Origin: Candidatus Krumholzibacteriota bacterium
GTDB lineage: Bacteria; Krumholzibacteriota; Krumholzibacteriia; LZORAL124-64-63
Assembly (NCBI GenBank): GCA_024277025.1
Contig: JAJRWA010000107.1
Span: forward strand, 1-33,531
Reading direction: 5' to 3'
Length of the DNA: 33,531 nucleotides
Shown here: positions 1 through 7,674 of the stretch, piece after piece
Numbering within the stretch: position 1 is the stretch's first letter
Layout of the letters: the number at the start of each line of letters is the position of its first letter
Notes under the pieces: generated by a model
What the model was told of the DNA's origin: nothing
Database searches by the model: none
The model's input: only the letters and a program-made list of their open reading frames with translations
Program-made: the position numbers and the translations under genes

Positions 1-1829
1 AACTCGGCCCCGGGGCCGGTGATAACCTCAGCGGCAGGCCGGCCGCCGCTGATCGCTGCCGAGTCTCCGCCCTGGCTGTCGAAGCCGCCGCCGCACAGGA
101 AGCTGGCCTGACCGATTTCCTCGGCGCGCAGCTCCCGGACCAGCTCGACCGCCGTGTTCCAGTCCTGCACCACCACGGCGTCCAGCATCTCGTCCAGCAG
201 GATCTCCAGGGCCGGCGCGTCAGCCGGCGCGACCGACAGCAGGTCGGCCAGGCCGCCGGTAACCCGGTCCTCACCGCCGTGGCGCTGGAGAATCTCCCTG
301 GGCCCCTGCCCGTATCCCTCGTATTCCTGATGCAGCTTGCGCAGCAGATCACAGGTCGACCGCGCGGCTTCACGTTTGCCGTGCAGTTCGGAGACCCGCT
401 CCTGCAGTTCGCCGGCGACCGCCTCGAGGTCAGCTTCCCGGCGCTCGCGGTCCGCCAGATCCCCCAGCAGATCCGACCGCTCGGCCGAGGCTGTGCCGTG
501 CTGGGCACGCAGATCAACCAACTGGGTCTCGGCCGCCTCGCCCTCGCTCAGAATCCGCGTCCGGTCCTCGGCCAGGATACCCATCCGCTCGTTGCGGTTC
601 TCCTGCTTGACCTGCAACTCGCGCAGCTTGCTGCGTTGGCTGGCATCGTTCTCGATGACTTCGAGGTTGCGGCTGGTTGCGTCGTCCAGGGCTTCCCGGT
701 CCGTGGCCAGGCGGTCCTCCAGGATCTGCAGGCTCTCGGTCTTCTCCTCGAGCATGAGGCCGCTGCTCTCCAGTTCGTCCTCGATGGTCCGCAGGTGCTC
801 GGTCATGCGCTCGATCTGGCCCTCGATCTCCTTCTGGCGGATCTCCGCCTCCTGGATCCCCTGGGTGCTCTCGTTCATGCGCCGGTCGTGCTCGTCGATG
901 CGGTGCTGCAGCACCAGCACCTGGCGCTCGGTCTCCTGCAGCTCTTCTTCGAACGCCTGCAAAGCCTCTTCCAGTTGGCGGCGTTCCGCTTCGCGCTCGT
1001 CGATGGTCGGCCGCGCCGCCTCGATCTTCGCCTGCAGCTCGGCCAGCTCACCGACGCCGGCCTCGCTCTGGGTCCGGAATTCCTCCAGGCGGTCGCGCGC
1101 CTCGGTCTCCTGATTGTCGAACGCCATGTGTTTGCGTTCGGCGATGGCCAGATCCAGGCTGCGGATCTCCTTGAACAGGCGCTGGTGGCGCCGGGCTTTG
1201 CCCACCTGCCGCTGCAGCGAGCGCACCTCGCGGCCGATCTCCTCGATGATGTCGTACAGCCGCACCAGATCGCTCTGGGTGCGGTCCAGCTTGCGCTGGG
1301 TCTCCTTGCGGCGGGCCTTGTACTTGGTGATGCCCGAGCCCTGCTCCAGCAGGTTGCGCAGCTCGGTGTTGTTCTCGTTGAGCACCTGCTTGATCATCGA
1401 TTCCTGGATCAGCGAGTATGAGGTGTTGTTCACGCCGGAATCAAAAAACAATTCGCGCAAGTCTTTAAGACGACATGGAGAACCATTTAGAAAATAATCA
1501 CTTCCACCATCCCGGGTCACCTTGCGCTTGATGGCCACCTCGTTGAAGTCGATGGGCAGACCGCGGTCCTCGTTCTCGAACGTGAGCGTGACTTCAGCCA
1601 TGCCCACGGGGCGCCGCTTGGTCGTGCCCTTGAAGATGACATCGTCCATCTTGCCGCCACGCAGGGTCTTGGCCGATTGCTCGCCCAGCACCCAGCGCAC
1701 GGCGTCCACCACGTTGGACTTGCCGCAGCAGTTGGGCCCCAGGATGGCGGTGATTCCCTCGTCAAATTCCAGTTTGGTCCGGTCGACAAAGGACTTGAAG
1801 CCCTGGATCTCGATGGATTTCAGTTTCAC
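1..1829 (-). CDS. smc: Chromosome segregation ATPase SMC (partial, C-terminal half outside window)
   Basis: SMC organises and segregates the chromosome as a dimer with ScpA/ScpB. I read a frame starting at GTG 1829 (VKLKSIEIQGFKSFVD), preceded by the Shine-Dalgarno-like GGAAGGG, and open to the window edge (609 codons). The N-terminal head has the Walker A loop at residues 31-39, then VVDAVRWVLGEQSAKTLRGG, both SMC signatures. A conserved YFLNG...CRLKDL..LFFDSG segment lies near residues 113-132. Residues about 170-500 are a charged, Glu/Arg/Gln-rich coiled coil. The last visible residues (SVAPADAPALEILLDEMLDAVVV) begin the hinge domain. Walker A reads GPNCCGKSN; the family norm has Gly where the first Cys (residue 34) stands. 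Codons 108-130 use mostly A/T-ending codons, unlike the rest of the gene. It lies 73 bases after the SPOR gene and is probably cotranscribed with it. Confidence 0.95.
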   Translation of the reverse strand, partial: MKLKSIEIQGFKSFVDRTKLEFDEGITAILGPNCCGKSNVVDAVRWVLGEQSAKTLRGGKMDDVIFKGTTKRRPVGMAEVTLTFENEDRGLPIDFNEVAIKRKVTRDGGSDYFLNGSPCRLKDLRELFFDSGVNNTSYSLIQESMIKQVLNENNTELRNLLEQGSGITKYKARRKETQRKLDRTQSDLVRLYDIIEEIGREVRSLQRQVGKARRHQRLFKEIRSLDLAIAERKHMAFDNQETEARDRLEEFRTQSEAGVGELAELQAKIEAARPTIDEREAERRQLEEALQAFEEELQETERQVLVLQHRIDEHDRRMNESTQGIQEAEIRQKEIEGQIERMTEHLRTIEDELESSGLMLEEKTESLQILEDRLATDREALDDATSRNLEVIENDASQRSKLRELQVKQENRNERMGILAEDRTRILSEGEAAETQLVDLRAQHGTASAERSDLLGDLADRERREADLEAVAGELQERVSELHGKREAARSTCDLLRKLHQEYEGYGQGPREILQRHGGEDRVTGGLADLLSVAPADAPALEILLDEMLDAVVVQDWNTAVELVRELRAEEIGQASFLCGGGFDSQGGDSAAISGGRPAAEVITGPGAE

Positions 1830-1902
1830 TTAAGCTGCCCTTCCGCTGCGTCGTTGGCGTGCTGCGCAGGATGTATGCGGGATTCGGCCCCGCTGCGGAA
1901 TC

Positions 1903-3564
1903 CTAGAACCGGGTGGGATTCGCCCAGTCGGTTCGCAATTTCTCTTTCAAAAGCGGGGCCGCCGCCCGGGCCTCGGCCTTGCTGGCGAAGCTGCCCACGT
2001 AGACGCGCCACCAGCGGCCCTTGGCCAAAGTCTCGACCACCCGGACCTCGGTCGTGAAGCCCCGGCGGTGCAGTTCGGCCACCTCGGCCTCGGTCCCCTT
2101 CGTATTCGGAAAACTGTACAGATGCAGGGCCCAGCCGCCGCGGCCGACCGGCTCGCGATACGGGGCCATGGAAAATCCCGGCTCAGCCGGTGCGGTTCCA
2201 ATCGCCGGCTTGACGTCCTCCGGTGCGGCGACCGGCTTCTCGACGACTTCGCTGACGACCGCCGCCTGGTCAGTCCCGCTCGCCCCGGACACCGCCTCGG
2301 CCCCGGATTCAGCCGGTTCCCCGGTGACAACCGCGATCGTGTCGATCGGCGCAACCGCTTCTTCTTCACCACCTGTGGCCGGGTCATCCTGGTTCGCCAG
2401 ATCACCCGGACCAAGGCCCGGCGTTTCGACCACGGCCGGCGGCTCCTGCGAGACCGTCGCGACCGCCACCTCGTTCGAACCCGGAACATCGCGGCTGTAC
2501 TTGAACCAATAGGCCCCCATGATGCCGACGGTCACCACCGCCGCAATGGCCGCAAACCAGAACAGGCCCGAGGTGCCCCGCCCCCGTACCTCACCGCTTT
2601 CCGGCTCCGGAGCGTCCACCCAGCCGGAGTCCGCCCGGGTCTCTGCCGGCTCGCGGGCAGCCGAATCACCACCGTCGGCAGCAGACGCCGCAGGCGGAGC
2701 CTCCACGTCGTCTGCGGGCGCGGCCTCCTCGCTCACGTCTTCGCCCACGGGCGACTCAAAATCGTCAGCGGACACTGCATCGTCAACCTCGGGCTCAGCC
2801 GGGACCACCGGCGCAACTTCCGGCGTGGCCTCCGCAGCCTGTCCCGGGACCATCGGCAGACCGAAGCCCACCAGCCCGGTCAACGGACAGCCGGCCTCAG
2901 CAAACGACGCCACCAGACCTTCGATATCGGCCGCCGGACGGGACGCGCGATCCCAACACAGCAGCCGGATACCCGCAACCGGCGCCCACAGCTCACCGAT
3001 TGCGTCGGCCGGGGCCACCAGAATCAGGTCGTCGGCCTGGCGGCGCAGCCGACTGACCGTCTGCTTGATTTCCTCGGCGGTGACATCCGTCGGCGCAAAC
3101 GACCCCACACCCAACAAATAACCCCGACGCCCGTCAAAGGGCATGGCCACCCCGGAAGTCAGGATCGAAGTTCCATAGCGGGCCAGATCTATCCAGCCCT
3201 CGGCCTCGACGCGCTCGGCCCAGCGCGTCAGGTCCTGGCTCTGATCGTCGCAGTCAAGCACCAGGGCCGCCTGATCCCGGGCCGCCAATTCGCGGGCGAA
3301 GGCCAGAGCCACGGTTGTGCTCAACTCGGGCTGTCCCGGCTCATGCATGATCAGCCAGACTCGCGGCGAGGATTTCCCCTCCATGGCGCTGTCCATGTGC
3401 TCAGCCAGGGGACTGTCCGCGCCGATGCGTGCGATCCGCTGCCAGAAATCCTCACCGGGCCCAAATTCCCACTCGCCCGCGCCCCAACCGGAACTGAACA
3501 ACGGCAGGTCGCCCGGAATCTTCCCCGTCCGGTCGTTCTGGTCCGCGTCATGCCTGTCAGCCAT
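1903..3564 (-). CDS. Membrane-anchored SPOR-domain protein with degenerate P-loop-like N-terminal domain
   Basis: 553 residues from ATG 3564 (MADRHDADQND), chosen because GGAG lies 8 bases upstream; the start overlaps the selA stop (ATGGCTGA). Residues about 66-250 resemble a MinD/BY-kinase-type nucleotide-binding fold: a beta strand (VWLIMHE), a loop, a helix (TTVALAFARELAARD) and then ALVLDCDD, like the strand ending in a Walker A' Asp. The loop reads EPGQPELSTT and has no Gly-Lys-Ser/Thr, so ATP binding is doubtful. Residues about 250-330 are an acidic, Ala/Pro/Glu-rich linker. One transmembrane helix (about 330-352, GLFWFAAIAAVVTVGIMGAYWF) is followed by another low-complexity linker and a C-terminal SPOR domain (about 471-550, WALHLYSF...WWRVYVGSFASKAEA). 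SPOR domains bind denuded septal peptidoglycan, so a periplasmic role at division sites is expected. The N-terminal fold assignment is inference. Confidence 0.85.
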   Translation of the reverse strand: MADRHDADQNDRTGKIPGDLPLFSSGWGAGEWEFGPGEDFWQRIARIGADSPLAEHMDSAMEGKSSPRVWLIMHEPGQPELSTTVALAFARELAARDQAALVLDCDDQSQDLTRWAERVEAEGWIDLARYGTSILTSGVAMPFDGRRGYLLGVGSFAPTDVTAEEIKQTVSRLRRQADDLILVAPADAIGELWAPVAGIRLLCWDRASRPAADIEGLVASFAEAGCPLTGLVGFGLPMVPGQAAEATPEVAPVVPAEPEVDDAVSADDFESPVGEDVSEEAAPADDVEAPPAASAADGGDSAAREPAETRADSGWVDAPEPESGEVRGRGTSGLFWFAAIAAVVTVGIMGAYWFKYSRDVPGSNEVAVATVSQEPPAVVETPGLGPGDLANQDDPATGGEEEAVAPIDTIAVVTGEPAESGAEAVSGASGTDQAAVVSEVVEKPVAAPEDVKPAIGTAPAEPGFSMAPYREPVGRGGWALHLYSFPNTKGTEAEVAELHRRGFTTEVRVVETLAKGRWWRVYVGSFASKAEARAAAPLLKEKLRTDWANPTRF

Positions 3565-4993
3565 CTTTTCCACTCCCATTTGAAGCCATCGTCTGCCAGG
3601 CCCGCCCGAAGGCCTGGACCACGAGATCCATCTCTGCCACGGCGATCGTGCGCACATCCACCGCCAGGCCCTGCTGATTCATGCGCCCGACCAGGGCCGG
3701 ATCCCCCAGGCGCAACAGTTGATGGCACCGTTCCAGCTCGGCCTTGGGCCCCGTCCACATCAGCAGCCGCGATTCGATCCTGGTGGCCGAGAAAGTGCCG
3801 CCGCCGACGCTGGATTCACCCGGAACCACCTGCCCGGACCAGCCGCTCGGGGCCGCCGGGACCAATTCTCTCCGTAAATGTTCCGCCGCCTGCTCCAGCG
3901 CGTCCAATGACAGGGCCAACTGGTCCAGCGTCGGCAGCGCCGGCTGCCCCTCGGCCCGCAGGTACGCGGTCAGCACTTCGTCCAGTGCGGCGAGGGTCGT
4001 CTTGTCGACCCGGAAGGCGCGCCGCATGGGATGGGCCCGCAGGGCCGAAACATGATCCCGGCTGCCGAAGATGATGCCGGCCTGGCAGCCGCCCAGCAGC
4101 TTGTCGCCGCTGCAGGTCACCAGGTCCGGTCCGGCCGCCACGTCCTCGGCCAACAGCCGCTCGCCCGCCGGCAGACCCAGTTCCGCGTAGGGGTGGAAAG
4201 CGCCGCTGCCGGCGTCATACACCAGAGGGCAGCCCGCGCCGCGGCACAACTCGGCCAACTCCGCCAGTTCGACATCTTCCGTAAAGCCCTCGACCGTGAA
4301 GTTGCTGCGATGAACCTTCAGCACCGTCGTCCCGGGTTCCAGGGCCTGACGGTAGTCCTCCAGGCTGGTCCGGTTGGTCGTGCCGATTTCCACCAGGGTG
4401 CAGCCCGTCTCGGCCAGAATCTCATGCATGCGGAACGAGCCGCCTATGGCCACGACCTCGCCGCGGGACAACACAACCCGCCCCCCCCGGCTCAGGTGGC
4501 GCACCGCCAGCCAGACCGCCGCCGCGTTGTTGTTGATGACCAGCGCAGCCGGTGCGCCGGCCAGCAGGGCCGCCTTCTGCTCGACCTGTCGCCCCCGGTG
4601 GCCGCGCGTGCCACTGGGCAGATCAAACTCCAGGTCGCAATTGTGCAGGGCCACGGTGCGGGCCGCTTCAGCCGCCGCCGGCGAAAAACAGGAGCGTCCC
4701 AGATTCGTGTGGACCACGACCCCGGTGCCGTTCAGCACCCGCGTCCAGGACTTGCTCATCAGGGCATCTGCTTGGGCCACAACACGATCAACGGCAAGCT
4801 TCAGCAATTGCTCCCGGCCCAGAATCGGCCCCTCGGCCGTCCGCAGTTCGTCGCGCAGTTCGGCCACAACACCCTGAATCACCCGCGTCAACCACAGTGT
4901 GCGCCGGCCGGTCAACAAGCCGGCCAGGCGGTCGTCATCCAGCAGGGCGCTGATCGGGGGCAATTCCCGCAGGCGGGCGGAAGCATCGGACAT
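3557..4993 (-). CDS. selA: L-seryl-tRNA(Sec) selenium transferase
   Basis: PLP enzyme that converts seryl-tRNA(Sec) to selenocysteyl-tRNA(Sec) using selenophosphate. The 478 residues from ATG 4993 (MSDASARLRELPPISALL) match the family's usual length. Family hallmarks are an N-terminal helical region, GTGVVVHTNLGRS near residue 85, and the PLP-lysine motif TCSGDKLLGGCQAG near residue 295, followed by the MRRAFRVDKTTLAALDEVL region. The stop overlaps the start of the SPOR gene by 8 bases, so the two are probably translationally coupled. The gene is divergent from the amidase at 5195. Neither selB, selC nor selD is in the window, and I saw no selenoprotein reading frame here. The presence of selA implies that the organism makes selenocysteine. 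Confidence 0.96.
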   Translation of the reverse strand: MSDASARLRELPPISALLDDDRLAGLLTGRRTLWLTRVIQGVVAELRDELRTAEGPILGREQLLKLAVDRVVAQADALMSKSWTRVLNGTGVVVHTNLGRSCFSPAAAEAARTVALHNCDLEFDLPSGTRGHRGRQVEQKAALLAGAPAALVINNNAAAVWLAVRHLSRGGRVVLSRGEVVAIGGSFRMHEILAETGCTLVEIGTTNRTSLEDYRQALEPGTTVLKVHRSNFTVEGFTEDVELAELAELCRGAGCPLVYDAGSGAFHPYAELGLPAGERLLAEDVAAGPDLVTCSGDKLLGGCQAGIIFGSRDHVSALRAHPMRRAFRVDKTTLAALDEVLTAYLRAEGQPALPTLDQLALSLDALEQAAEHLRRELVPAAPSGWSGQVVPGESSVGGGTFSATRIESRLLMWTGPKAELERCHQLLRLGDPALVGRMNQQGLAVDVRTIAVAEMDLVVQAFGRAWQTMASNGSGKDG

Positions 4994-5122
4994 GAAAACA
5001 CCGGCCCCATGACTGATGAAACGGGTACACAAAGGCCGGCCGGGACAGGTCCGCCAGGCCGGATCGAACACGGGTGCCAAGGTACCAGAAGGGACGCCGC
5101 TTGTCCAGATACCACTCCGGGT

Positions 5123-5151
5123 TTGCAGGCCCCGGCCAATGGCGGTACGAT
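5123..5151 (+). promoter_or_regulatory. Predicted sigma70-type promoter for the amidase gene
   Basis: TTGCAG (5123-5128), a 17-base spacer and TACGAT (5146-5151), about 44 bases before ATG 5195. It lies in the selA/amidase divergent gap. I found no equally good pair pointing toward selA. Confidence 0.45.
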
Positions 5152-5194
5152 GGCGGCAGGACCCAGGACAGGACCCGTCACCCCGGATGGAGCC

Positions 5195-7642
5195 ATGCAC
5201 ACACAACACACCTGTTTTTCGCCCCGGCCCGGCCGTCAACTGCTGCTGACCGCCCTGCTGCTGGCCGCGCTGGTCGGTGGCTGCGCCGGACCCCGCCCCA
5301 CAACAGAACCACCGCGCATCCCCGGCTACGAGGGCCTGCAGGAAGAGTTCAAGAATCTGGATCTCGCGCCGCTCGACGGGCGCCGGGTGGTGCTGGATCC
5401 CGGTCACGGCGGCTATTTCCGCGGCGCCCTGGGCCCCAATGGGCTCGCCGAAGCCGACGTCAACCTGGGCGTGGCCCTGTACCTGCGGGGCCTGCTGGAG
5501 TGGGCCGGCGCCGAAGTCTGGCTCACCCGGACCGCGGACAGCGACTTCCTGAGCCCGCCGGACAGCAGCCTGGCTACCGATCTGGCCATGAGGGTATCCC
5601 TGAGCGATTCGCTGCAACCTGATGTTTTCATATCACTTCACCACAACAGCACAGCCTCCCTTGATCGCACGATCAACGAGACCCAGACCTACTACCCGCT
5701 CAACGACGACGGGGCCTCGCTGGACCTCGCCCGCGCCATCCATCGCCATCTGGTGATCAACCTGGGCATCCAGCCGGCCAGCATCCGGCCCGGCAACTTC
5801 CATGTGCTGCGCAACGCCACGGTGCCGGCGGTGCTCGGCGAGCCGGCCATGATCTCCCACCCGGTGATGGCGGGCCGCCTGAGTTTGGCCGCCAGCCAAA
5901 GACTGGAGGCCGAGGCCTATTTCCTGGGCCTGCTGGACTACTTCGCCGGAGGCCTGCCCGCCTGGTCCGGGGCAACCGTGGACACCGTCTACTGGGCCCC
6001 GACCGAAACCCCGACCACCATTTCGTGGCGTTTCCTGCCGGGCGGCCAGGATGGCGCCGCCGCCGGGAACCTGCCTGGCCCCGACCCCGCCCTGACCCGC
6101 CTGACCCTCGATGGCCAGCCGGTCAGTGGTGGACTCAGTCCGGATCTCCGCACCGTGTCCTGGGATCTGCCGGCCGACCTGGCGCCGGGCGCCCACCTGC
6201 TCGAGCTGCGCGGCCGCAATCTGGCCGGACGCGCCACCCCCACCCGGCGTACGGTCCTGCTGCCCCGAGCCGGCTCGAACCTGCGCGTGTCCGCCGTTCT
6301 TGAGGCCGGCAGTGGACGCGGTGGCCTGCACTGGCGCAGTCTGGGTCCAGGGCCGTTGCCGGTGGGTACGCTCAGCCTCGGACCCGGCCTCACTTTTGCG
6401 GTCGGACCGAATGAGCCGGACTGGATCCTGGTCCCGGATCTGGCCGGACGCTGGAGAGGACGGCAGGCCCATTTCCAGGCCGGCACAGGGTCCGCCGAAC
6501 GCCATTCCTGTGCCGTGACGATCCGGCAGCTGCCGGCCGAGCGCCGCCTGCGCCTGGTGACCCGCAATGGCAAGCCATTTGTGCCGGCCACGGGTTGGCG
6601 CCACCGGCTCGGGACGCGCGGGCAGACGCCGCTGATCACCCTGGATTCCGCGCCGCCCTACTGGCTCGAAGGCGCCGGTGTCCTGCCTTTGCTGGATCTG
6701 GGCCCGGCTGATCCGGCCCGGCCCCGCACGGTCGCCGGGGGCGCCCCCACGCTGGAGGTGACGACCCTCTTGCCGGGCCTGCTGGGCCAGGTGATCGTGC
6801 TGGATCCGGCCGGCGGCGACACGGACACCGACGGGGCCGGACCGCTGGGCCTGCGTGGGGCCGATTTGAATCTGGCGGTCGCCCGGCAGGCGGCCGAGTT
6901 GCTGCGCGGAGACGGCGCCGCAGTCTATCTGACCCGCCAGGCCGAAACCGCCCTGCCGCCCGTGGAGAAGGTGCGCCTCGCCGGCCGGCTGGGCGCTGAT
7001 CTTTTTCTGACTATTGGCCGCCACCCCGTCGGGACCGCCCGCGTGGTCCGCCACCATCCGGGCAGCCCCGTCGGCCGGCGCTGGGCGGCGGCCGCAGCCC
7101 GGGCCACGCGGCTGCTGCCGACACCCACCGGCGCGCCCGACGACTCCTGCGCCATCGAGCCCTCGTCCGCGTATCTGCTCCGCCACACGGCGTGTCCCGC
7201 GCTGGAATGGCGCCTGGACCCGCCGGGCACGCCGCAGGTCGAAATGCGCCAGATCCAGCCCGGTTGGCAGCGGGCCGAAGCCCGGGCCATCCTGCTGGCG
7301 ATCGCCGCGATCAGCGGGCATCCGGCCGTGTTCGACCACCAGTTGCAGCCGGCGGAGCTGCTGCGCCGGTTTGCCGCCCTGGGTGGCCTGCCCGCCGCAG
7401 ACGTGGACTGGGTGCTGGTCGACGGCAGCCTGCCCTGGTCTGCGCTCTGGCCGGATGAAGCTTTCCCCGCTGTGGCGCGATCCGTAGATTCACCCCTGGG
7501 GCCCGGCCTGCCTGGGCTCCTGCCCCGCCACCTGGTTGAAATCCATGCCGGTGACCGCTGGCAGCTGTGGCTGGTGGCCAAACAAGATGGCAACTGGCAG
7601 CCGACGCTATTGCTGAGCGGCGAGTCGCGGCAGCTACCGTGA
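5195..7642 (+). CDS. Lipoprotein N-acetylmuramoyl-L-alanine amidase with a second, degenerate amidase-like domain
   Basis: 815 residues from ATG 5195, with GGATGGAG just upstream. A hydrophobic signal with lipobox LVGGC predicts lipidation at Cys30. Residues about 63-250 are an Amidase_3 zinc hydrolase: VVLDPGHGG (His71), AEADVNL (Glu86), FISLHHN (His149) and the catalytic Glu216 in LGEPAMI. It should cleave the bond between MurNAc and the stem peptide. Residues about 265-520 look like beta-rich spacer domains. A second copy begins near residue 525 (VIVLDPAGGD at 533, then GADLNLAVARQAAELLRGDGA), but the positions matching His71, Glu86 and His149 are Gly, Gly and Gly, so it cannot bind zinc in the usual way. 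The C-terminal 120 residues are unassigned. It is about twice the length of a simple amidase. It overlaps or abuts the TonB-like gene downstream. Confidence 0.9.
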   Translation: MHTQHTCFSPRPGRQLLLTALLLAALVGGCAGPRPTTEPPRIPGYEGLQEEFKNLDLAPLDGRRVVLDPGHGGYFRGALGPNGLAEADVNLGVALYLRGLLEWAGAEVWLTRTADSDFLSPPDSSLATDLAMRVSLSDSLQPDVFISLHHNSTASLDRTINETQTYYPLNDDGASLDLARAIHRHLVINLGIQPASIRPGNFHVLRNATVPAVLGEPAMISHPVMAGRLSLAASQRLEAEAYFLGLLDYFAGGLPAWSGATVDTVYWAPTETPTTISWRFLPGGQDGAAAGNLPGPDPALTRLTLDGQPVSGGLSPDLRTVSWDLPADLAPGAHLLELRGRNLAGRATPTRRTVLLPRAGSNLRVSAVLEAGSGRGGLHWRSLGPGPLPVGTLSLGPGLTFAVGPNEPDWILVPDLAGRWRGRQAHFQAGTGSAERHSCAVTIRQLPAERRLRLVTRNGKPFVPATGWRHRLGTRGQTPLITLDSAPPYWLEGAGVLPLLDLGPADPARPRTVAGGAPTLEVTTLLPGLLGQVIVLDPAGGDTDTDGAGPLGLRGADLNLAVARQAAELLRGDGAAVYLTRQAETALPPVEKVRLAGRLGADLFLTIGRHPVGTARVVRHHPGSPVGRRWAAAAARATRLLPTPTGAPDDSCAIEPSSAYLLRHTACPALEWRLDPPGTPQVEMRQIQPGWQRAEARAILLAIAAISGHPAVFDHQLQPAELLRRFAALGGLPAADVDWVLVDGSLPWSALWPDEAFPAVARSVDSPLGPGLPGLLPRHLVEIHAGDRWQLWLVAKQDGNWQPTLLLSGESRQLP

Positions 7643-7674
7643 CTCCGTCGCCTGGCAGACCCAAAAGGAACTCC

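Noticed and set aside
279..1421. 380-codon plus-strand frame opposite smc
   Set aside because: Leu/Ala/Gln-rich, a mirror of the coiled-coil codons of smc; no ribosome site or family match.
2068..4074. Long open frame on the plus strand opposite the SPOR and selA genes
   Set aside because: It runs antisense to two clear genes, its protein is Arg/Pro/Gly-rich with no family signature, and such open frames are expected opposite GC-rich coding DNA.
5040..5100. Sigma54-like element (TGGCACCCGTGTTCGA) upstream of selA
   Set aside because: The -12 element would need GC but reads CG; one mismatch in an essential dinucleotide is too weak to call.
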